Source of the DNA: Microcoleus sp. bin38.metabat.b11b12b14.051
Lineage (GTDB): Bacteria; Cyanobacteriota; Cyanobacteriia; Cyanobacteriales; Microcoleaceae
Direction of reading: 5' to 3'
Assembly: GCF_013299165.1 (NCBI RefSeq)
Contig: NZ_JAAFKD010000003.1
Coordinates: 61,381-125,380 of the forward strand
DNA length: 64,000 nucleotides
How positions within the stretch are numbered: position 1 is the first letter of the stretch; each line of letters opens with the position of its first letter. The notes beneath the pieces were generated by a model. It did no database searches and was not told the origin of the DNA. It saw only the letters and a list, made by a program, of their open reading frames with translations. The position numbers and the translations under genes are program-made. Below, piece by piece: positions 30,066 through 39,568 of the stretch.

Positions 30066-30093
30066 ATATTACACTGAACTGCTCAATTGTTAA
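30066..30093 (-). promoter_or_regulatory. candidate promoter of cyAbrB1 gene
   Basis: On the minus strand TTAACA, a 16-base spacer and TAATAT fit a sigma-70-type promoter. It lies about 100 bases before the ATG. Motif evidence only. Confidence 0.4.
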
Positions 30094-30236
30094 CCACTAT
30101 TATCTAAATATTTTTAACAAGGTTGAGTCTTTCTTGAGGAGTAGCTGCTCTTGACTGTGCGAGCAATCTCTAAACTCGGTAGCATAAGCTATCAGCTATC
30201 AGCTAGCTGAATATTTGCCCCCGATCTTAAAATCCC

Positions 30237-30680
30237 ATGAAGTTAACCACACGCGGACACTACAGTGTCAAAGCATTACTGGATCTAAGTTTGCAACCTC
30301 GGTTCGGGCCGACATCGGTGAAATCGATCGCCAACCGACAGGAGTTACCAGCTCCGTATCTCGAAAAATTGCTGATTGAAATGCGACGAGCCGGTTTAGT
30401 CCAATCAGTTCGCGGCTCCCAAGGAGGATATCAATTGGCCAGGGAGCCTGCTCAAATCTCTTTAGGACAAATCTTAGAGGCTGTAGGGGAAACTATTCAA
30501 CCTTTACCTCGACATTCTCCCGACGCGAACCAACCAGAGGACTGGGTTACATTCAGTTTGTGGAACCGATTGCACAAAAAACTTGCCGAAGCGCTGTACA
30601 GTATTTCCCTCGAAGACTTATACTATGATGTCCGCAGTTGGCAAGCTGCTCTTGGGGAAGAAACTAGCTTTATCATTTAA
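30237..30680 (+). CDS. Rrf2-family transcription regulator without cysteines
   Basis: Winged-helix repressor or activator of the Rrf2 family. The N-terminal HTH (about 2-65) has 'MKLTTRGHYSVKALLDLS' and 'PAPYLEKLLIEMRRAGLVQS', and the wing 'VRGSQGGYQLARE' is the family signature. Members such as IscR and NsrR hold an Fe-S cluster through three cysteines; this 147-residue protein contains none, so it must sense something else or act as a constitutive or protein-regulated factor. It is divergent from the cyAbrB1 gene (about 270 bases apart) and 37 bases before the GFA-type gene, so possibly in one unit with it. Confidence 0.9.
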   Translation: MKLTTRGHYSVKALLDLSLQPRFGPTSVKSIANRQELPAPYLEKLLIEMRRAGLVQSVRGSQGGYQLAREPAQISLGQILEAVGETIQPLPRHSPDANQPEDWVTFSLWNRLHKKLAEALYSISLEDLYYDVRSWQAALGEETSFII

Positions 30681-30717
30681 ATGGTAAGTTAATTTAGACG
30701 ATCGCCAGCAAACAAAC

Positions 30718-31119
30718 ATGGACACAACACTTGTTACCTACTCCGGTGGCTGTCACTGCGGTGCTGTCCGCTTCACAGTCGCGGTTGACAAACACCAAGC
30801 TTCGGATTGCAACTGCTCTATCTGTAAGAAGAAAGGATTTTTGCACCTGATTGTGCCGCCGGAACGTTTTACGTTGTTGAGCGGCGAAGATGTTTTGACA
30901 ACCTATACGTTTAATACAGGCACTGCTAAACATACTTTCTGCCGGATTTGTGGCATTCACTCGTTCTATCGCCCCCGATCGCATCCCGATCGATTCGATG
31001 TCAACGTCCGCTGTCTTGACTCTGATGCCATTTCTGAATTTGATATTCTACCCTTTGATGGTGTTCGTTGGGAGCATAACGTACACTTGCTGCACGACGA
31101 AAGTAATCTCAGCACTTAA
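30718..31119 (+). CDS. GFA/CENP-V-type zinc protein
   Basis: A 133-residue member of the GFA fold (glutathione-dependent formaldehyde-activating enzyme/CENP-V). Zinc-binding cysteines are visible as CHCGAVRF, CNCSICKKKG and CRICGIHS, the standard pattern. Despite the family name most members have no proven formaldehyde role, so the reaction is uncertain; it may handle a thiol adduct. It follows the Rrf2 gene by 37 bases on the same strand, which suggests co-transcription and possible control by it. Confidence 0.85.
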   Translation: MDTTLVTYSGGCHCGAVRFTVAVDKHQASDCNCSICKKKGFLHLIVPPERFTLLSGEDVLTTYTFNTGTAKHTFCRICGIHSFYRPRSHPDRFDVNVRCLDSDAISEFDILPFDGVRWEHNVHLLHDESNLST

Positions 31120-31227
31120 AATTTGCCTTCTAAAATCCAAGTCCGCAAGAGTAACAGCAGTTAAAACCTGCGCCCTGCTCGCGGATGCTCCTGGTGGGAC
31201 TGACTATCAAGTTTGAGACTATATATA

Positions 31228-32307
31228 ATGATGTCCGATCGATTTGCTGTTTTGATTTTAGCTGCGGTATTGGATTATTCGATCGGCGATCCTTGGGGTT
31301 GGCCGCATCCAGTGCAGGCGATGGGTTGGGCGATCGAGCGCTATACTCGACTTGTCTTTAATATCTGGAATATTCCCTGTGGCAAAATGCCTCTATCTGG
31401 CGATCGTCCAACAGGCGAGGGGCACCACAGACAGCTACGATGTGCTGGTACAATACTAGCGATCGGGCTGATTCTAGGCAGTTATACTGTCAGTTTGTCG
31501 ATCGTCGTTGCTGCTAGTTGGGTGCATCCTGTTTGCAGTATTGCCGTGCAGACGATTTTGCTGGCAAGTTGTTTTGCCGGTCGCAGTTTGAGAGCGGCGG
31601 CCCAAGATGTGCTAGCACCTTTAAATATGGGAGATTTAGTCAAGGCGCGAGAACGGTTGAGCCTCTACGTCGGCCGGGATACCGAAAACTTATCCGAGCC
31701 AGAAATACTCAGAGCACTGTTAGAAACAGTAACAGAGAATGCAGTCGATGGCGTGAGTGCCCCGCTATTTTATGCCCTAGTTGGGTTCGCTCTGCCGCAT
31801 CTATTATTAAGTCTTACCAATTGGTCGATCGCTCCTAACTCGATGTGGTTTGAGGCGATCGTCCCCTGCGCGATCGCTTACAAAGCAGCCAGCACATTAG
31901 ATTCTACAGTCGGCTACAAAGAAGCGCCATACACTGATTTAGGATGGTTTAGTGCCAAACTCGAAGACTTGCTGACGTGGATTCCTTGCCGCCTAACAGT
32001 CATTACTTTAGCCGTTATATCTGGCAAACCCACCTACATTTGGCAGATTTGTCAGAGAGATGCTGTTAAAGATGCCAGTCCCAATTCCGGTTGGAGCGAG
32101 TGCGCCTACGCGGCCATCTTGGGAGTACAGCTAGGAGGTACAAATTCCTATCGCTCAGTTGTCAAACAAAAACCGCTCTTAGGCGAACCGATTCGCCCGA
32201 TCGCCCCAGAACAAATTTGTCAAGCTTTGCAATTAACTCGGTATTGCTTTCTGATTTGGTTGGCTCTATCATTGCTTGTTTGTACTGCATGGTCTTTTGT
32301 CCGCTAA
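31228..32307 (+). CDS. cbiB: adenosylcobinamide-phosphate synthase
   Basis: CobD/CbiB membrane enzyme that attaches the aminopropanol (phosphate) arm to adenosylcobyric acid in late cobalamin (pseudocobalamin in cyanobacteria) synthesis. The N-terminal block 'LDYSIGDPWGWPHPVQAMGW', the middle block 'YVGRDTENLSEPEILRALLE' then 'TVTENAVDGVSAPLFYALVG', and 'AYKAASTLDSTVGYKEAPYT' are diagnostic. Four or more membrane spans. I start at the ATG at 31228 (359 residues); ATG at 31231 is equally possible and a TTG at 31213 less so. No other cobalamin gene and no cobalamin riboswitch is seen nearby. Confidence 0.92.
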   Translation: MMSDRFAVLILAAVLDYSIGDPWGWPHPVQAMGWAIERYTRLVFNIWNIPCGKMPLSGDRPTGEGHHRQLRCAGTILAIGLILGSYTVSLSIVVAASWVHPVCSIAVQTILLASCFAGRSLRAAAQDVLAPLNMGDLVKARERLSLYVGRDTENLSEPEILRALLETVTENAVDGVSAPLFYALVGFALPHLLLSLTNWSIAPNSMWFEAIVPCAIAYKAASTLDSTVGYKEAPYTDLGWFSAKLEDLLTWIPCRLTVITLAVISGKPTYIWQICQRDAVKDASPNSGWSECAYAAILGVQLGGTNSYRSVVKQKPLLGEPIRPIAPEQICQALQLTRYCFLIWLALSLLVCTAWSFVR

Positions 32308-32475
32308 GCGCATGGCGACATCAATAGATACAAACACCTCCGACAAAACTTTAGAACCCCAAAAATTGGGACGCTAGCACTTCCCACCCCAGATTCAATT
32401 CTCAAGTCAATCTCAAATGTCAAATATCAAATTGTTCGATCGGCAAACAGCCAACAATTAGCTCCCAGCAAGCCA

Positions 32476-33009
32476 ATGACTAAAATCATCGAAATTTTAT
32501 CCCCGGATGAAGTGAGGCGCACTCTCACCCGCGTCGCTTCCCAGATTGTCGAAAAATCAGGAGAGCCGTCGCAGTTAGTGCTGTTGGGAATTCATACTAG
32601 AGGAGTGCCATTGGCTCAAATGTTAGCAGCGCAAATTGAAGTTCTCGAACAAGTCAAAGTCTGCGTGGGCGCTTTGGATATTACGTTTTATCGAGATGAC
32701 TTGGATCGAGTGGCGATGCGGACGCCGGCGAAAACAGAAATTCCCTTCGATTTGACCGGCAAAACAGTAGTGTTGGTAGATGACGTTATCTATAAAGGCA
32801 GAACGATTCGAGCGGCTTTGAATGCGGTAAACGATTACGGGCGGCCCGAAAAAATTTGGTTGGCCGTATTGCTCGATCGCGGCCACCGAGAAGTACCGAT
32901 TCAACCGGATTTTACGGGTAAACAGTTACCGACTGCAAAGGAAGAACAAGTTAAGGTGTACGTTCAAGAAATCGACGGGCGCGACGGAGTGGAATTGATT
33001 AAGCCTTGA
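32476..33009 (+). CDS. pyrR: PyrR, UMP-sensing regulator/UPRTase
   Basis: Bifunctional pyrimidine regulator and uracil phosphoribosyltransferase, about 177 residues as expected. The PRPP-binding loop '[18 protein letters not shown]' (about 97-114) and the N-terminal '[11 protein letters not shown]' and '[12 protein letters not shown]' segments define it. In Gram-positives it attenuates pyr operons by binding mRNA; in cyanobacteria the regulatory role is less certain and salvage activity may dominate. It stands alone here, but a second uracil phosphoribosyltransferase (upp), cytosine deaminase and URC-type genes lie within 16 kb, so the region is rich in pyrimidine salvage. Confidence 0.93.
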   Translation: MTKIIEILSPDEVRRTLTRVASQIVEKSGEPSQLVLLGIHTRGVPLAQMLAAQIEVLEQVKVCVGALDITFYRDDLDRVAMRTPAKTEIPFDLTGKTVVLVDDVIYKGRTIRAALNAVNDYGRPEKIWLAVLLDRGHREVPIQPDFTGKQLPTAKEEQVKVYVQEIDGRDGVELIKP

Positions 33010-33136
33010 AATCTTGAATGTCGGTATCGGAATCATAATTTTTGGAGTGCAGTGCGATCGACCCCACCAAGCCAACATATCTTAGGAAGGAGTCGATCGA
33101 TCGAATGTCTAGTTTGTCTCGATCGCGCGATAGACC

Positions 33137-33255
33137 TAAGAAACCGGGTTTCTACGTATATTTCTCGTTACTAAACGTAAAAATTTGTAGAAACCCGGTT
33201 TCTCGCCTCCCATGCGTCCCTGACTTGTATCTCGAAAGAAACCGGGTTTCTTGGC
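33137..33255. repeat. AAACCGGGTTTCT-family repeats, three copies
   Basis: AAGAAACCGGGTTTCTAC, TAGAAACCCGGTTTCTCG and AAGAAACCGGGTTTCTTGG are arranged as near-palindromes between pyrR and the tRNA gene. A short ORF reading through them is an artefact. Confidence 0.85.
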
Positions 33256-33281
33256 GCGGAGCATCTTAACTTTACTTAAAA

Positions 33282-33354
33282 TCGGCAGTGCAGGAGTTGA
33301 ACCTGCCTGGGGCGAATTATGAGTTCGCTGCCTAAACCGCTCGGCCAACTGCCG
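33282..33354 (-). tRNA. tRNA with CAT anticodon (Ile2 or Met)
   Basis: A complete 73-nt cloverleaf without encoded CCA: acceptor CGGCAGT/ACTGCCG with discriminator A; D arm GCCGAGCGGTTTAGGC; anticodon stem-loop GCGAA-CTCATAA-TTCGC; variable loop CCCAG; T arm GCAGG-TTCAACT-CCTGC. The anticodon is CAT. It lacks the C1:A72 mismatch expected for an initiator. The CTCATAA loop and closing stem resemble tRNA-Ile2 (lysidine-modified) of plastids and E. coli more than elongator Met, so Ile2 is favoured; elongator Met remains possible. Confidence 0.88.
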
Positions 33355-33544
33355 TTAAATCGACTTGCGATCTAACTTTAGAACTAATTATAACATAATT
33401 TCCCAGTCCGTGCTAGAACTAGAGAACAAAAATCAAAATGTTTAGATCTGTGAAATCCCCGATCGCCTCGAACGCCTCTGTGCTGGGGGTCGATCGACCG
33501 AAATTAGCAGTTTATACTTTGATTCGGCATAAACTTAGTAGGCA

Positions 33545-34234
33545 ATGGCAGTGAATTCGACGGTAGTGCTGACTCTAATTCTGCTGGCTCTGATGTTTGG
33601 AGCAGGTGTGACGAGTTCTGTTTGGGGATTTACGATAGGTCGCGAAGCCTTAAAAGGAACGACTCAACCCGATGTTCGCCCCAGCAACAACGCTCGCAGC
33701 GGCAAGCAGGGAAATGTGGCTAGCAAAGAGCAAGTGAGCATTTTGAAAGAAAAAGACATTCTCAAAACCGTGAAAGCGCGGGTAGAAGGTCGCGATCCAG
33801 AGAAAACCACAGCTCAAGCAAATAATAAAGACAAAGCAAGCTCAAAACCAGCGACAGCGAAAAAAGCTGCTGCGTCAAATGCTACCGCCAAGTTTCCCCT
33901 AAATAGTCGCGACGGGGGAGTCACGCTGGAAGTGAGCGCGGCGAGTCAGCGCAGCAACTCGATGCTGCTAGACGTGAGCATGAAAAACGAAGGCTCCCAA
34001 GCTGTGAGATTTCTCTATAGTTTCTTAAACGTTACTGACAATCAAGGCCGAGCCTTGAGCGCCACAGCCGAGGATTTGCCGGCGGAACTGCCGCCCAACG
34101 GGCAGGTGTTTTACGGTACGGTGAGTATTCCCACAGCTTTGCTAGAAAATGCGAAAGAAGTTTCTTTGACTCTGACAGATTATCCCGGTCAAAAACTGCA
34201 ATTGCAAATATCTGGCATTCCAGTGGCGAAGTAA
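33545..34234 (+). CDS. membrane-anchored protein of unknown function
   Basis: I do not recognise this family. One N-terminal membrane segment (about 7-30, VVLTLILLALMFGAGVTSSV), a Lys/Ala/Gln-rich linker of low complexity (about 40-115), then a C-terminal beta-sandwich-like domain (about 120-229) of the type that modifies surface or periplasmic proteins ('LEVSAASQRSNSMLLDVSMK' then 'ELPPNGQVFYGTVSIP'). The linker would span the periplasm or lumen. It precedes the CNNM/CorC-like gene by 69 bases on the same strand, so the two are probably co-transcribed and may function together at the membrane. Confidence 0.75.
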   Translation: MAVNSTVVLTLILLALMFGAGVTSSVWGFTIGREALKGTTQPDVRPSNNARSGKQGNVASKEQVSILKEKDILKTVKARVEGRDPEKTTAQANNKDKASSKPATAKKAAASNATAKFPLNSRDGGVTLEVSAASQRSNSMLLDVSMKNEGSQAVRFLYSFLNVTDNQGRALSATAEDLPAELPPNGQVFYGTVSIPTALLENAKEVSLTLTDYPGQKLQLQISGIPVAK

Positions 34235-34303
34235 GACAATCAGGAGACAAAACCTCCAGACCGATTCTCATGTTCGATCGAGAAAGTTGTTCTAGGGAGC
34301 ATT

Positions 34304-35779
34304 GTGTCACTTTTAGGCGCCAGAGTTCAGGAGATAGCTGATTTACCCGCGATGACTTGGACAGAGGTGCTGTCGCGGTTGCTGTCAGTGCTGCTGCTGA
34401 TTGCGATCAATGCTTTTTTTGTGGCGGCGGAGTTTTCGATGGTGACGGTACGCCGATCGCGCATCAATCAGTTAGTAGAAGCCGGCGATGTTCCGGCTAT
34501 AACTGTTCAATCTTTGATACAAAGTATCGAGCGCTTGCTCTCGACAATGCAGTTGGGCATCACTCTATCTAGTTTAGCTCTCGGCTGGATTGGAGAAGAT
34601 ACGATCGCCGTGCTAGTCCGAATGTCTATCGGCTATTTACCGCTGCCAATTTACATCAAAGAGGCGATCGCCCATTCTTTGGGCATATCAATAGTAACTT
34701 TTTTCCTGCTAGCTTATCTGCAAATCGTACTCGGGGAAATCCTGCCAAAATCTGTAGCATTACTTTATTCCGAACAGCTAGCCAGAAGTTTAGGGCCTCC
34801 GAGTTTATTGATTTCCCGTTTGTTCAATCCCTTTGTGTCGTTTCTCAATCAATCCACTCGATCGCTATTGCAGCTTGCGGGACTCGAATACGACCTCAGG
34901 CATCGGCCGGTGACTTCCGAAGAACTGCAATTAATCATAGCTACTTCCAGCGAATCAAGCGGCTTGGAAGCAGAAAAGCGAGAATTGCTCAACAACGTGT
35001 TTGAATTTGGGGAAGTGTGGGTAGAAGCAGTGATGGTGCCCAGGCCGAGCATTATCGCACTTCCGAAGACGGCCACTTTTCAAACTTTGCTCGACGAAAT
35101 GGCGATTTCCAACCATTCCCGCTATCCAGTTACGGGAGATTCATTAGACGATATTATCGGGATTATTGGCTTTAAACAACTGGCGCAACCCTTAGCTGAA
35201 GGTTTGCTATCTGCCGACACGCCGATCGTAACTTGGATTAGTGCGGTGAGATTTGTGCCGGAAATGATGCTGCTGGGGGAATTATTGCCTTTGATGCAGA
35301 GTTCGTCGGAAGAAATTGCGATCGTTGTTGATGAATTTGGCGGCATTTCCGGATTGGTGACGCTAAGGGATTTGATCGCGGAAATTATCGGCCGCACTTA
35401 CCAGTCGTCGGACAACAAAGAAATTGCTTTGCAAGTATTGGACGATCGCACTTTTTTAGTGCAAGCGCAGTTAAATGTCGATGATGTGAATCAAATATTG
35501 AGTTTGGATTTGCCGGTAACTGACGAATATCAGACAATCGGAGGTTTTTTGAGCTATCAGTTGCAAAGAATGCCGGCTGTCGGGGAAGTTTGGCGCTGCG
35601 AAAATGCGGAACTTACGGTGGTTTCTGCGTGCGGGCCGCGCTTGGATCAAATTCAAATTCAGTTGCTGGATGGGGCGGCGGGCGATATTTTGGGTGAAAT
35701 TGTAGCTGCGGGCGGGGAAGTTGTGGCGAAAGGGCGATCGAATAGCGGGTTGAGAGATGTGGCGAATTTTTCTAGTTAA
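34304..35779 (+). CDS. CNNM/CorC-like membrane protein (hemolysin family)
   Basis: DUF21/CNNM transmembrane domain (about 20-190) with several hydrophobic helices, then a CBS pair (about 225-350; 'MVPRPSIIALPKTATFQTLL', 'VVDEFGGISGLVTLRDLIAE') and a C-terminal CorC/HlyC transporter-associated domain (about 370-455). The family handles Mg/Co efflux or Na-Mg exchange; the name hemolysin is historical. 491 residues from a GTG at 34304 with AGGGAG five bases upstream; an ATG at 34352 would drop 16 residues. It follows the membrane-anchored unknown closely, which suggests an operon. Confidence 0.9.
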   Translation: MSLLGARVQEIADLPAMTWTEVLSRLLSVLLLIAINAFFVAAEFSMVTVRRSRINQLVEAGDVPAITVQSLIQSIERLLSTMQLGITLSSLALGWIGEDTIAVLVRMSIGYLPLPIYIKEAIAHSLGISIVTFFLLAYLQIVLGEILPKSVALLYSEQLARSLGPPSLLISRLFNPFVSFLNQSTRSLLQLAGLEYDLRHRPVTSEELQLIIATSSESSGLEAEKRELLNNVFEFGEVWVEAVMVPRPSIIALPKTATFQTLLDEMAISNHSRYPVTGDSLDDIIGIIGFKQLAQPLAEGLLSADTPIVTWISAVRFVPEMMLLGELLPLMQSSSEEIAIVVDEFGGISGLVTLRDLIAEIIGRTYQSSDNKEIALQVLDDRTFLVQAQLNVDDVNQILSLDLPVTDEYQTIGGFLSYQLQRMPAVGEVWRCENAELTVVSACGPRLDQIQIQLLDGAAGDILGEIVAAGGEVVAKGRSNSGLRDVANFSS

Positions 35780-35925
35780 GCTGGGGATGGAAAGGGCGAT
35801 CGCAAATACCACAACTCTTAACTTAACAGCAATTATCTGCGAAGTGTTTAAGCCGATCGTCCTTAATTTTGTGATAGTTTAGAAGTCATTATTTTCGTTC
35901 TGCGTCGAAGGCGAAAAACAAGAAC

Positions 35926-36236
35926 TTTATAAATCAATACGGTTCACTTAAGACTCCTTATGGTTGGAGATCCCCCTCGCATCAAGAAAGGTTGTAGCGG
36001 GACTTTAAGAGCTTTCTTGTCCCCCCCTTATTAAGCTACCGTGTACACACATCTCTGTGTAGAACCAAAATCCTCGGAGATCCCCCTAAATTCCCCTTAA
36101 GAAGGGGGACTTTGACTCCGGTTCCCCCCTTTTTCAAGGGGGGCTAGGGGGGATCTCATGAGTTGTGTGTACACCGTAGCCTTATTAAGGGGGGTTAGGG
36201 GGCATCGGTCTTAAGTGAACCGTATTGCTTTATAAA
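35926..36236. mobile_element. 311-bp MITE-like element with nested inverted repeats
   Basis: The outer 29-bp ends (35926-35954 and 36208-36236) differ at one base; their inner 20 bp (CAATACGGTTCACTTAAGAC and complement) match perfectly. Inside is a second pair, GCTACCGTGTACACAC near 36034 and GTGTGTACACCGTAGC near 36165, and within that AGATCCCCC...GGGGGGATCT plus CCCCTTAAGAAGGGG-type palindromes. There is no transposase. The right end overlaps the 3' end of the broken GGDEF gene and supplies its last codons. Confidence 0.75.
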
Positions 36237-36762
36237 TTCATCGCTACACCCACAACACCACCATATAGGCGTTTGCCTGCTCTTAGTGCTGCTTCGTCTG
36301 CTGCCCGATACAGAGTGGAATAATCTACACCATGTTCGGGATAGAAAGCTACCCCGCAAGATACTGTCAACGGAAACTTAACTTTTACATAACTGCTATC
36401 GCTCATACAAAAAAATCTTTCCAATGGGGGAAGATGAAAAAAATGCTGATTAACTGCCTGACAAATTTGCATTGCTATAAGACAACTTCTGCCATCTTTA
36501 AATTAGCAATAATAATAAATTCCTCTCCACCTGCTCGAAAGACATCAATACCATCCGGTAAATTTTGGCAAATCAACTTAGCAATCTGTTTCAATTTTTC
36601 ATCGCCTTCAATATGACCGTAGCGATCGTTAAAATATATAAATCCATCTATATCTATCAAAATTATCCCAAATTGCCTTTGGTCGCCAACGAATTGAGCA
36701 AAATGAGTTTGTATTAGTCTTCGATTAGCCAATTCTGTCAAGCTATCAATATCTGAATAATT
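36230..36762 (-). pseudogene. broken GGDEF (diguanylate cyclase) gene
   Basis: Two open pieces in different frames together spell one GGDEF domain that would make cyclic di-GMP. The upstream piece starts in 'DIDSLTELANRRLIQTHFAQ' (the usual D-LTGLANRR start), includes 'ILIDIDGFIYFNDRYGHIEG' and the intact active-site motif GGEEF in FRAGGEEFIIIANL, and ends in a premature TAG near 36475. The downstream piece continues in another frame from 'MQICQAVNQHFFHLPPLERF' to 'AADEAALRAGKRLYGG'. Loss of one base near 36475 explains the break. A stop just upstream of DIDSL cuts the N-terminal sensor. The 3' end falls in the MITE at 35926-36236. Confidence 0.85.
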
Positions 36763-36828
36763 CAGCTAAAAAGCCTTCTTTTAAAATCCAACAATAAATA
36801 TCAAAAATATTACCCCAAGATAACTTGT

Positions 36829-36895
36829 AAGGTGCATCAGGCTTGAAGCGAGTACGAAATAATTAGGGTTTGCCCTCTGACGCACCCTACTAACT
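36829..36895. repeat. GTGCATCAG/TGACGCACCCTAC imperfect palindrome
   Basis: AAGGTGCATCAGG and the facing CCCTCTGACGCACCCTAC form one decayed member of the GTAGGGTGCGTC family between the GGDEF remnant and queC. Confidence 0.7.
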
Positions 36896-36922
36896 ACTAA
36901 CTGGATCTTGCGTAAGTCATGT

Positions 36923-37618
36923 TTAAGCATAAAGAACCGGATCTTTCAACCCCAATTCTTCAAAAGCCGCCAACCGCAGCCGACAAGAATCGCAAACACC
37001 GCAGGCACTTTCGCCGCCTGCATAACAAGACCAAGTTTGCTCCCAAGGCACTCCCAACTTGTTACCCAATTCAATAATTTCTGTTTTTTTTAGTTCAATT
37101 AAAGGTGTTACAATTTTAATAGCTTCTCCTTCCCTTCCCTGCTTGCTTCCCAACCGAAAGACTTCCTGCATTGCTTGGATGTAATCGAGGCGACAGTCGG
37201 GATAGCCGGAATAATCTAAAGCGTTAACGCCGATGTAAATTCGCTGAGCTCCTAGGGTTTCGGCGTAGGCGAGCGCAAAGCTGAGAAAAATCGTATTTCT
37301 AGCTGGAACGTAGGTAATGGGGATGTTTTGCGACATTTCTGTCAGGTTGCGATCGATCGGCAATTCCATCTGATTGTCCGTCAAAGCCGAACCGCCCCAC
37401 AGCCTCAGGTCAAAGTTTACCACCTGATGTGCCTTAACATTGGCTGAAAGTGCGATCGCCCTTGCTGATTCCAACTCCCGCCGGTGCCTTTGCTGGTAGT
37501 CAAAGGAAATCGCGTAACACTCGCAGCCGTCGGCTTTTGCTTGATACAAAACTGTTGAGGAATCCAGCCCTCCCGACAATAAAATAACTGCTTTCACTTC
37601 AAACATCCTCGATTGCAT
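36923..37618 (-). CDS. queC: 7-cyano-7-deazaguanine synthase
   Basis: QueC converts 7-carboxy-7-deazaguanine to preQ0 using ATP and ammonia, in the queuosine pathway. The PP-loop motif LLSGGLDSSTVL (about 13-24) and the C-terminal zinc cysteines in CYAGGESACGVCDSCRLR (about 200-217) are intact. 231 residues; an internal ATG at 37606 (MFEVKAVILL) is an alternative start. It is transcribed away from nothing obvious: no queD, queE or queF is in the window. Confidence 0.96.
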   Translation of the reverse strand: MQSRMFEVKAVILLSGGLDSSTVLYQAKADGCECYAISFDYQQRHRRELESARAIALSANVKAHQVVNFDLRLWGGSALTDNQMELPIDRNLTEMSQNIPITYVPARNTIFLSFALAYAETLGAQRIYIGVNALDYSGYPDCRLDYIQAMQEVFRLGSKQGREGEAIKIVTPLIELKKTEIIELGNKLGVPWEQTWSCYAGGESACGVCDSCRLRLAAFEELGLKDPVLYA

Positions 37619-37658
37619 CAGGTTTTATCTTTATATCAAATCTGTTGTCAATTGACAA

Positions 37659-37905
37659 GATGAGACGGCGGTTGAAACCGCGTCTACAAAAACGAAGATG
37701 AGACGGCGGTTGAAACCGCGTCTACAAAAACCAACACGGTGGTTGAAACCGCGTCTACAAAAACCAACACGGCGGTTGAAACCGCGTCTACAAAAACGAA
37801 GTCCGAGCTCAGAGGGACTGAAGAAGATAAAATAATTTTAACCGCCGAGTCTTCTTCAACCCGCGTCGGCGGGTTTTGTTTGTATAGACGCGGTTTCAAC
37901 CGCCG
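37659..37905. repeat. ACGGCGGTTGAAACCGCGTCT palindromic repeats
   Basis: Four or five copies of GAGACGGCGGTTGAAACCGC GTCTACAAAAAC in direct orientation (37659-37797), then an inverted partner TAGACGCGGTTTCAACCGCC near 37886. The inverted copy lies inside the 3' end of the cytosine deaminase frame. The family is greatly expanded at 54.9-57.1 kb. Confidence 0.92.
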
Positions 37906-39244
37906 AGTCTTCCTGCAACAAATCATCTAGTTCGCGGTAATCGGGCAAAGTTGTATCAATTTCTTTACCTTGCCGCACAACTGTGCGATCGCGCTGCGAC
38001 CTAGATAACAGTTCGCTGAAATTCCGCGCTTTAAACAAAATCAAATCTGCTGGTAAACCAACTTTTATTCGTCCCAAATTCGGCAATCCCATTAAGTCTG
38101 CTGGTGTCTCTGTGACTGTGCGCGGCCAATCTTCCCAAGGTCGATCTAAATGGGCGATGCGGGCTGCCATATTCAAGACTTCCAAAACATCGTGATCGCC
38201 AAATCCGTAAAACGGATCGCGACAATTGTCGCTAGCAACTGCGACGGGAATTGCTGCTGCTTTGAGTTCGTGCAGCAATGTCACTCCCCGCCAGCGCGGT
38301 GTACGCCCCGATTGTCTGTCTTGCAGATAAAGGTTGCACATCGGTAAGCTGACAATGCCAATATTTGCTTCGTTGACTAATGTCAAAGTTTCTGTTACTA
38401 ATTCTGGCGGTTGTACGGCTAAACTACAGCAATGTCCGCAGATTATTTGACCGCTAAATTCATGGCGAATAGCCGTTTTTGCTACTTCCCGCAGTGTTGT
38501 TGATTTTGGATCGTCGGTTTCGTCGGTGTGGAAGTCGAGGTTTAAACCGCGTTCTTGCGCTAGGCTAAATACTCGATCGAGTTGTTTGTCTAAATCCGAA
38601 TTCATGTAAGCGACGCCGCCGAGAATGCCACCGATTTCGGCAATTTTGTCGGCTAATTTTTCGCCGGCGGGTGTGAGAAAATAGTCGAGGGAAACTAGGG
38701 AAACTGCTTGCAAGATTAGCCGATCGCGCCATTCGGCTTGCAGGGCTGCAAATACTGCTAAACTAACGGTTCCCTGTTCGCCGGCTGCGTCGATGTGAGT
38801 CCGGATGGCTTTGGTTCCGTGGGCGTAGCTGCACTTGAGTCCGAACTGCATCCGCCGGTAAACATCCTCTGCATTCCAGTGTTTTTGGGCATCAGCACGC
38901 ACTGCGTTGATCGCGCTAGCAAAAGTTCCATCGGGATTGGGCGATCGTTCCCAAATGTGTCCTTTGTCTAAATGGGTGTGCATATCTACAAAACACGGCA
39001 AAACTAAGCCATTGCACAAATCCACAATCGGCTTATCTACAATTGGGAATAAATCTTCTTGACTAGCCGGAATAATTTGGGCGATCGCGCCGGCGACAAT
39101 TTCCAGATCCACCATACAAAAATCAATCTGTGTCCCCGCCGCCGCGGTGACACTCGAAGCTGATTGGGCGATCGATTTATGCTCTAGCAGAGACAGCGGC
39201 ACGCGAGCATTTTTCAGCAAATAGTCAGATGTACTTGGCAACAT
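37856..39244 (-). CDS. cytosine deaminase-like amidohydrolase
   Basis: Metal-dependent amidohydrolase resembling CodA, which converts cytosine to uracil and ammonia. Motifs: 'CFVDMHTHLDKGHIW' (about 85-97), the HTDETDDP block (about 238), 'GQIICGHCCSLA' and the metal aspartate in 'AIPVAVASDNCRDPFYGFGD'. The natural end appears to be DYRELDDLLQ; the last 17 residues (EDSAVETASIQTKPADAG) are encoded by the GACGGCGGTTGAAACCGCGT repeat, which also supplies the stop. A related N-isopropylammelide or creatinine-deaminase role cannot be excluded. It lies near pyrR, URC-type genes and upp, consistent with pyrimidine salvage. Confidence 0.85.
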   Translation of the reverse strand: MLPSTSDYLLKNARVPLSLLEHKSIAQSASSVTAAAGTQIDFCMVDLEIVAGAIAQIIPASQEDLFPIVDKPIVDLCNGLVLPCFVDMHTHLDKGHIWERSPNPDGTFASAINAVRADAQKHWNAEDVYRRMQFGLKCSYAHGTKAIRTHIDAAGEQGTVSLAVFAALQAEWRDRLILQAVSLVSLDYFLTPAGEKLADKIAEIGGILGGVAYMNSDLDKQLDRVFSLAQERGLNLDFHTDETDDPKSTTLREVAKTAIRHEFSGQIICGHCCSLAVQPPELVTETLTLVNEANIGIVSLPMCNLYLQDRQSGRTPRWRGVTLLHELKAAAIPVAVASDNCRDPFYGFGDHDVLEVLNMAARIAHLDRPWEDWPRTVTETPADLMGLPNLGRIKVGLPADLILFKARNFSELLSRSQRDRTVVRQGKEIDTTLPDYRELDDLLQEDSAVETASIQTKPADAG

Positions 39245-39568
39245 TGAACTTTCTGAGTTAATATTTTCTTAAGAATTTAGCATTACCCAAAAATCCTACC
39301 GACAATCATTGTCTGTTGGGGGTAAGTTGCCTACTTGGTAACAAATGCTACTTTCTCAGTTTAACCGTTCAGACATAAAATCGCACAGGGACGATAAGGA
39401 GCGATCGCTCGCCAAGCCAAGCATCGAAACAGACGGCTTTGTCAACACAAACATTACTCGATCGGCTTGCAGGCCTGTACTCTACCTGACCAACTAATGG
39501 TAAAAAAATGCGGACTGTCCGCAACCAAAAACGACCGTTAGAAACTGCAAAAACACTGAAACTGAACC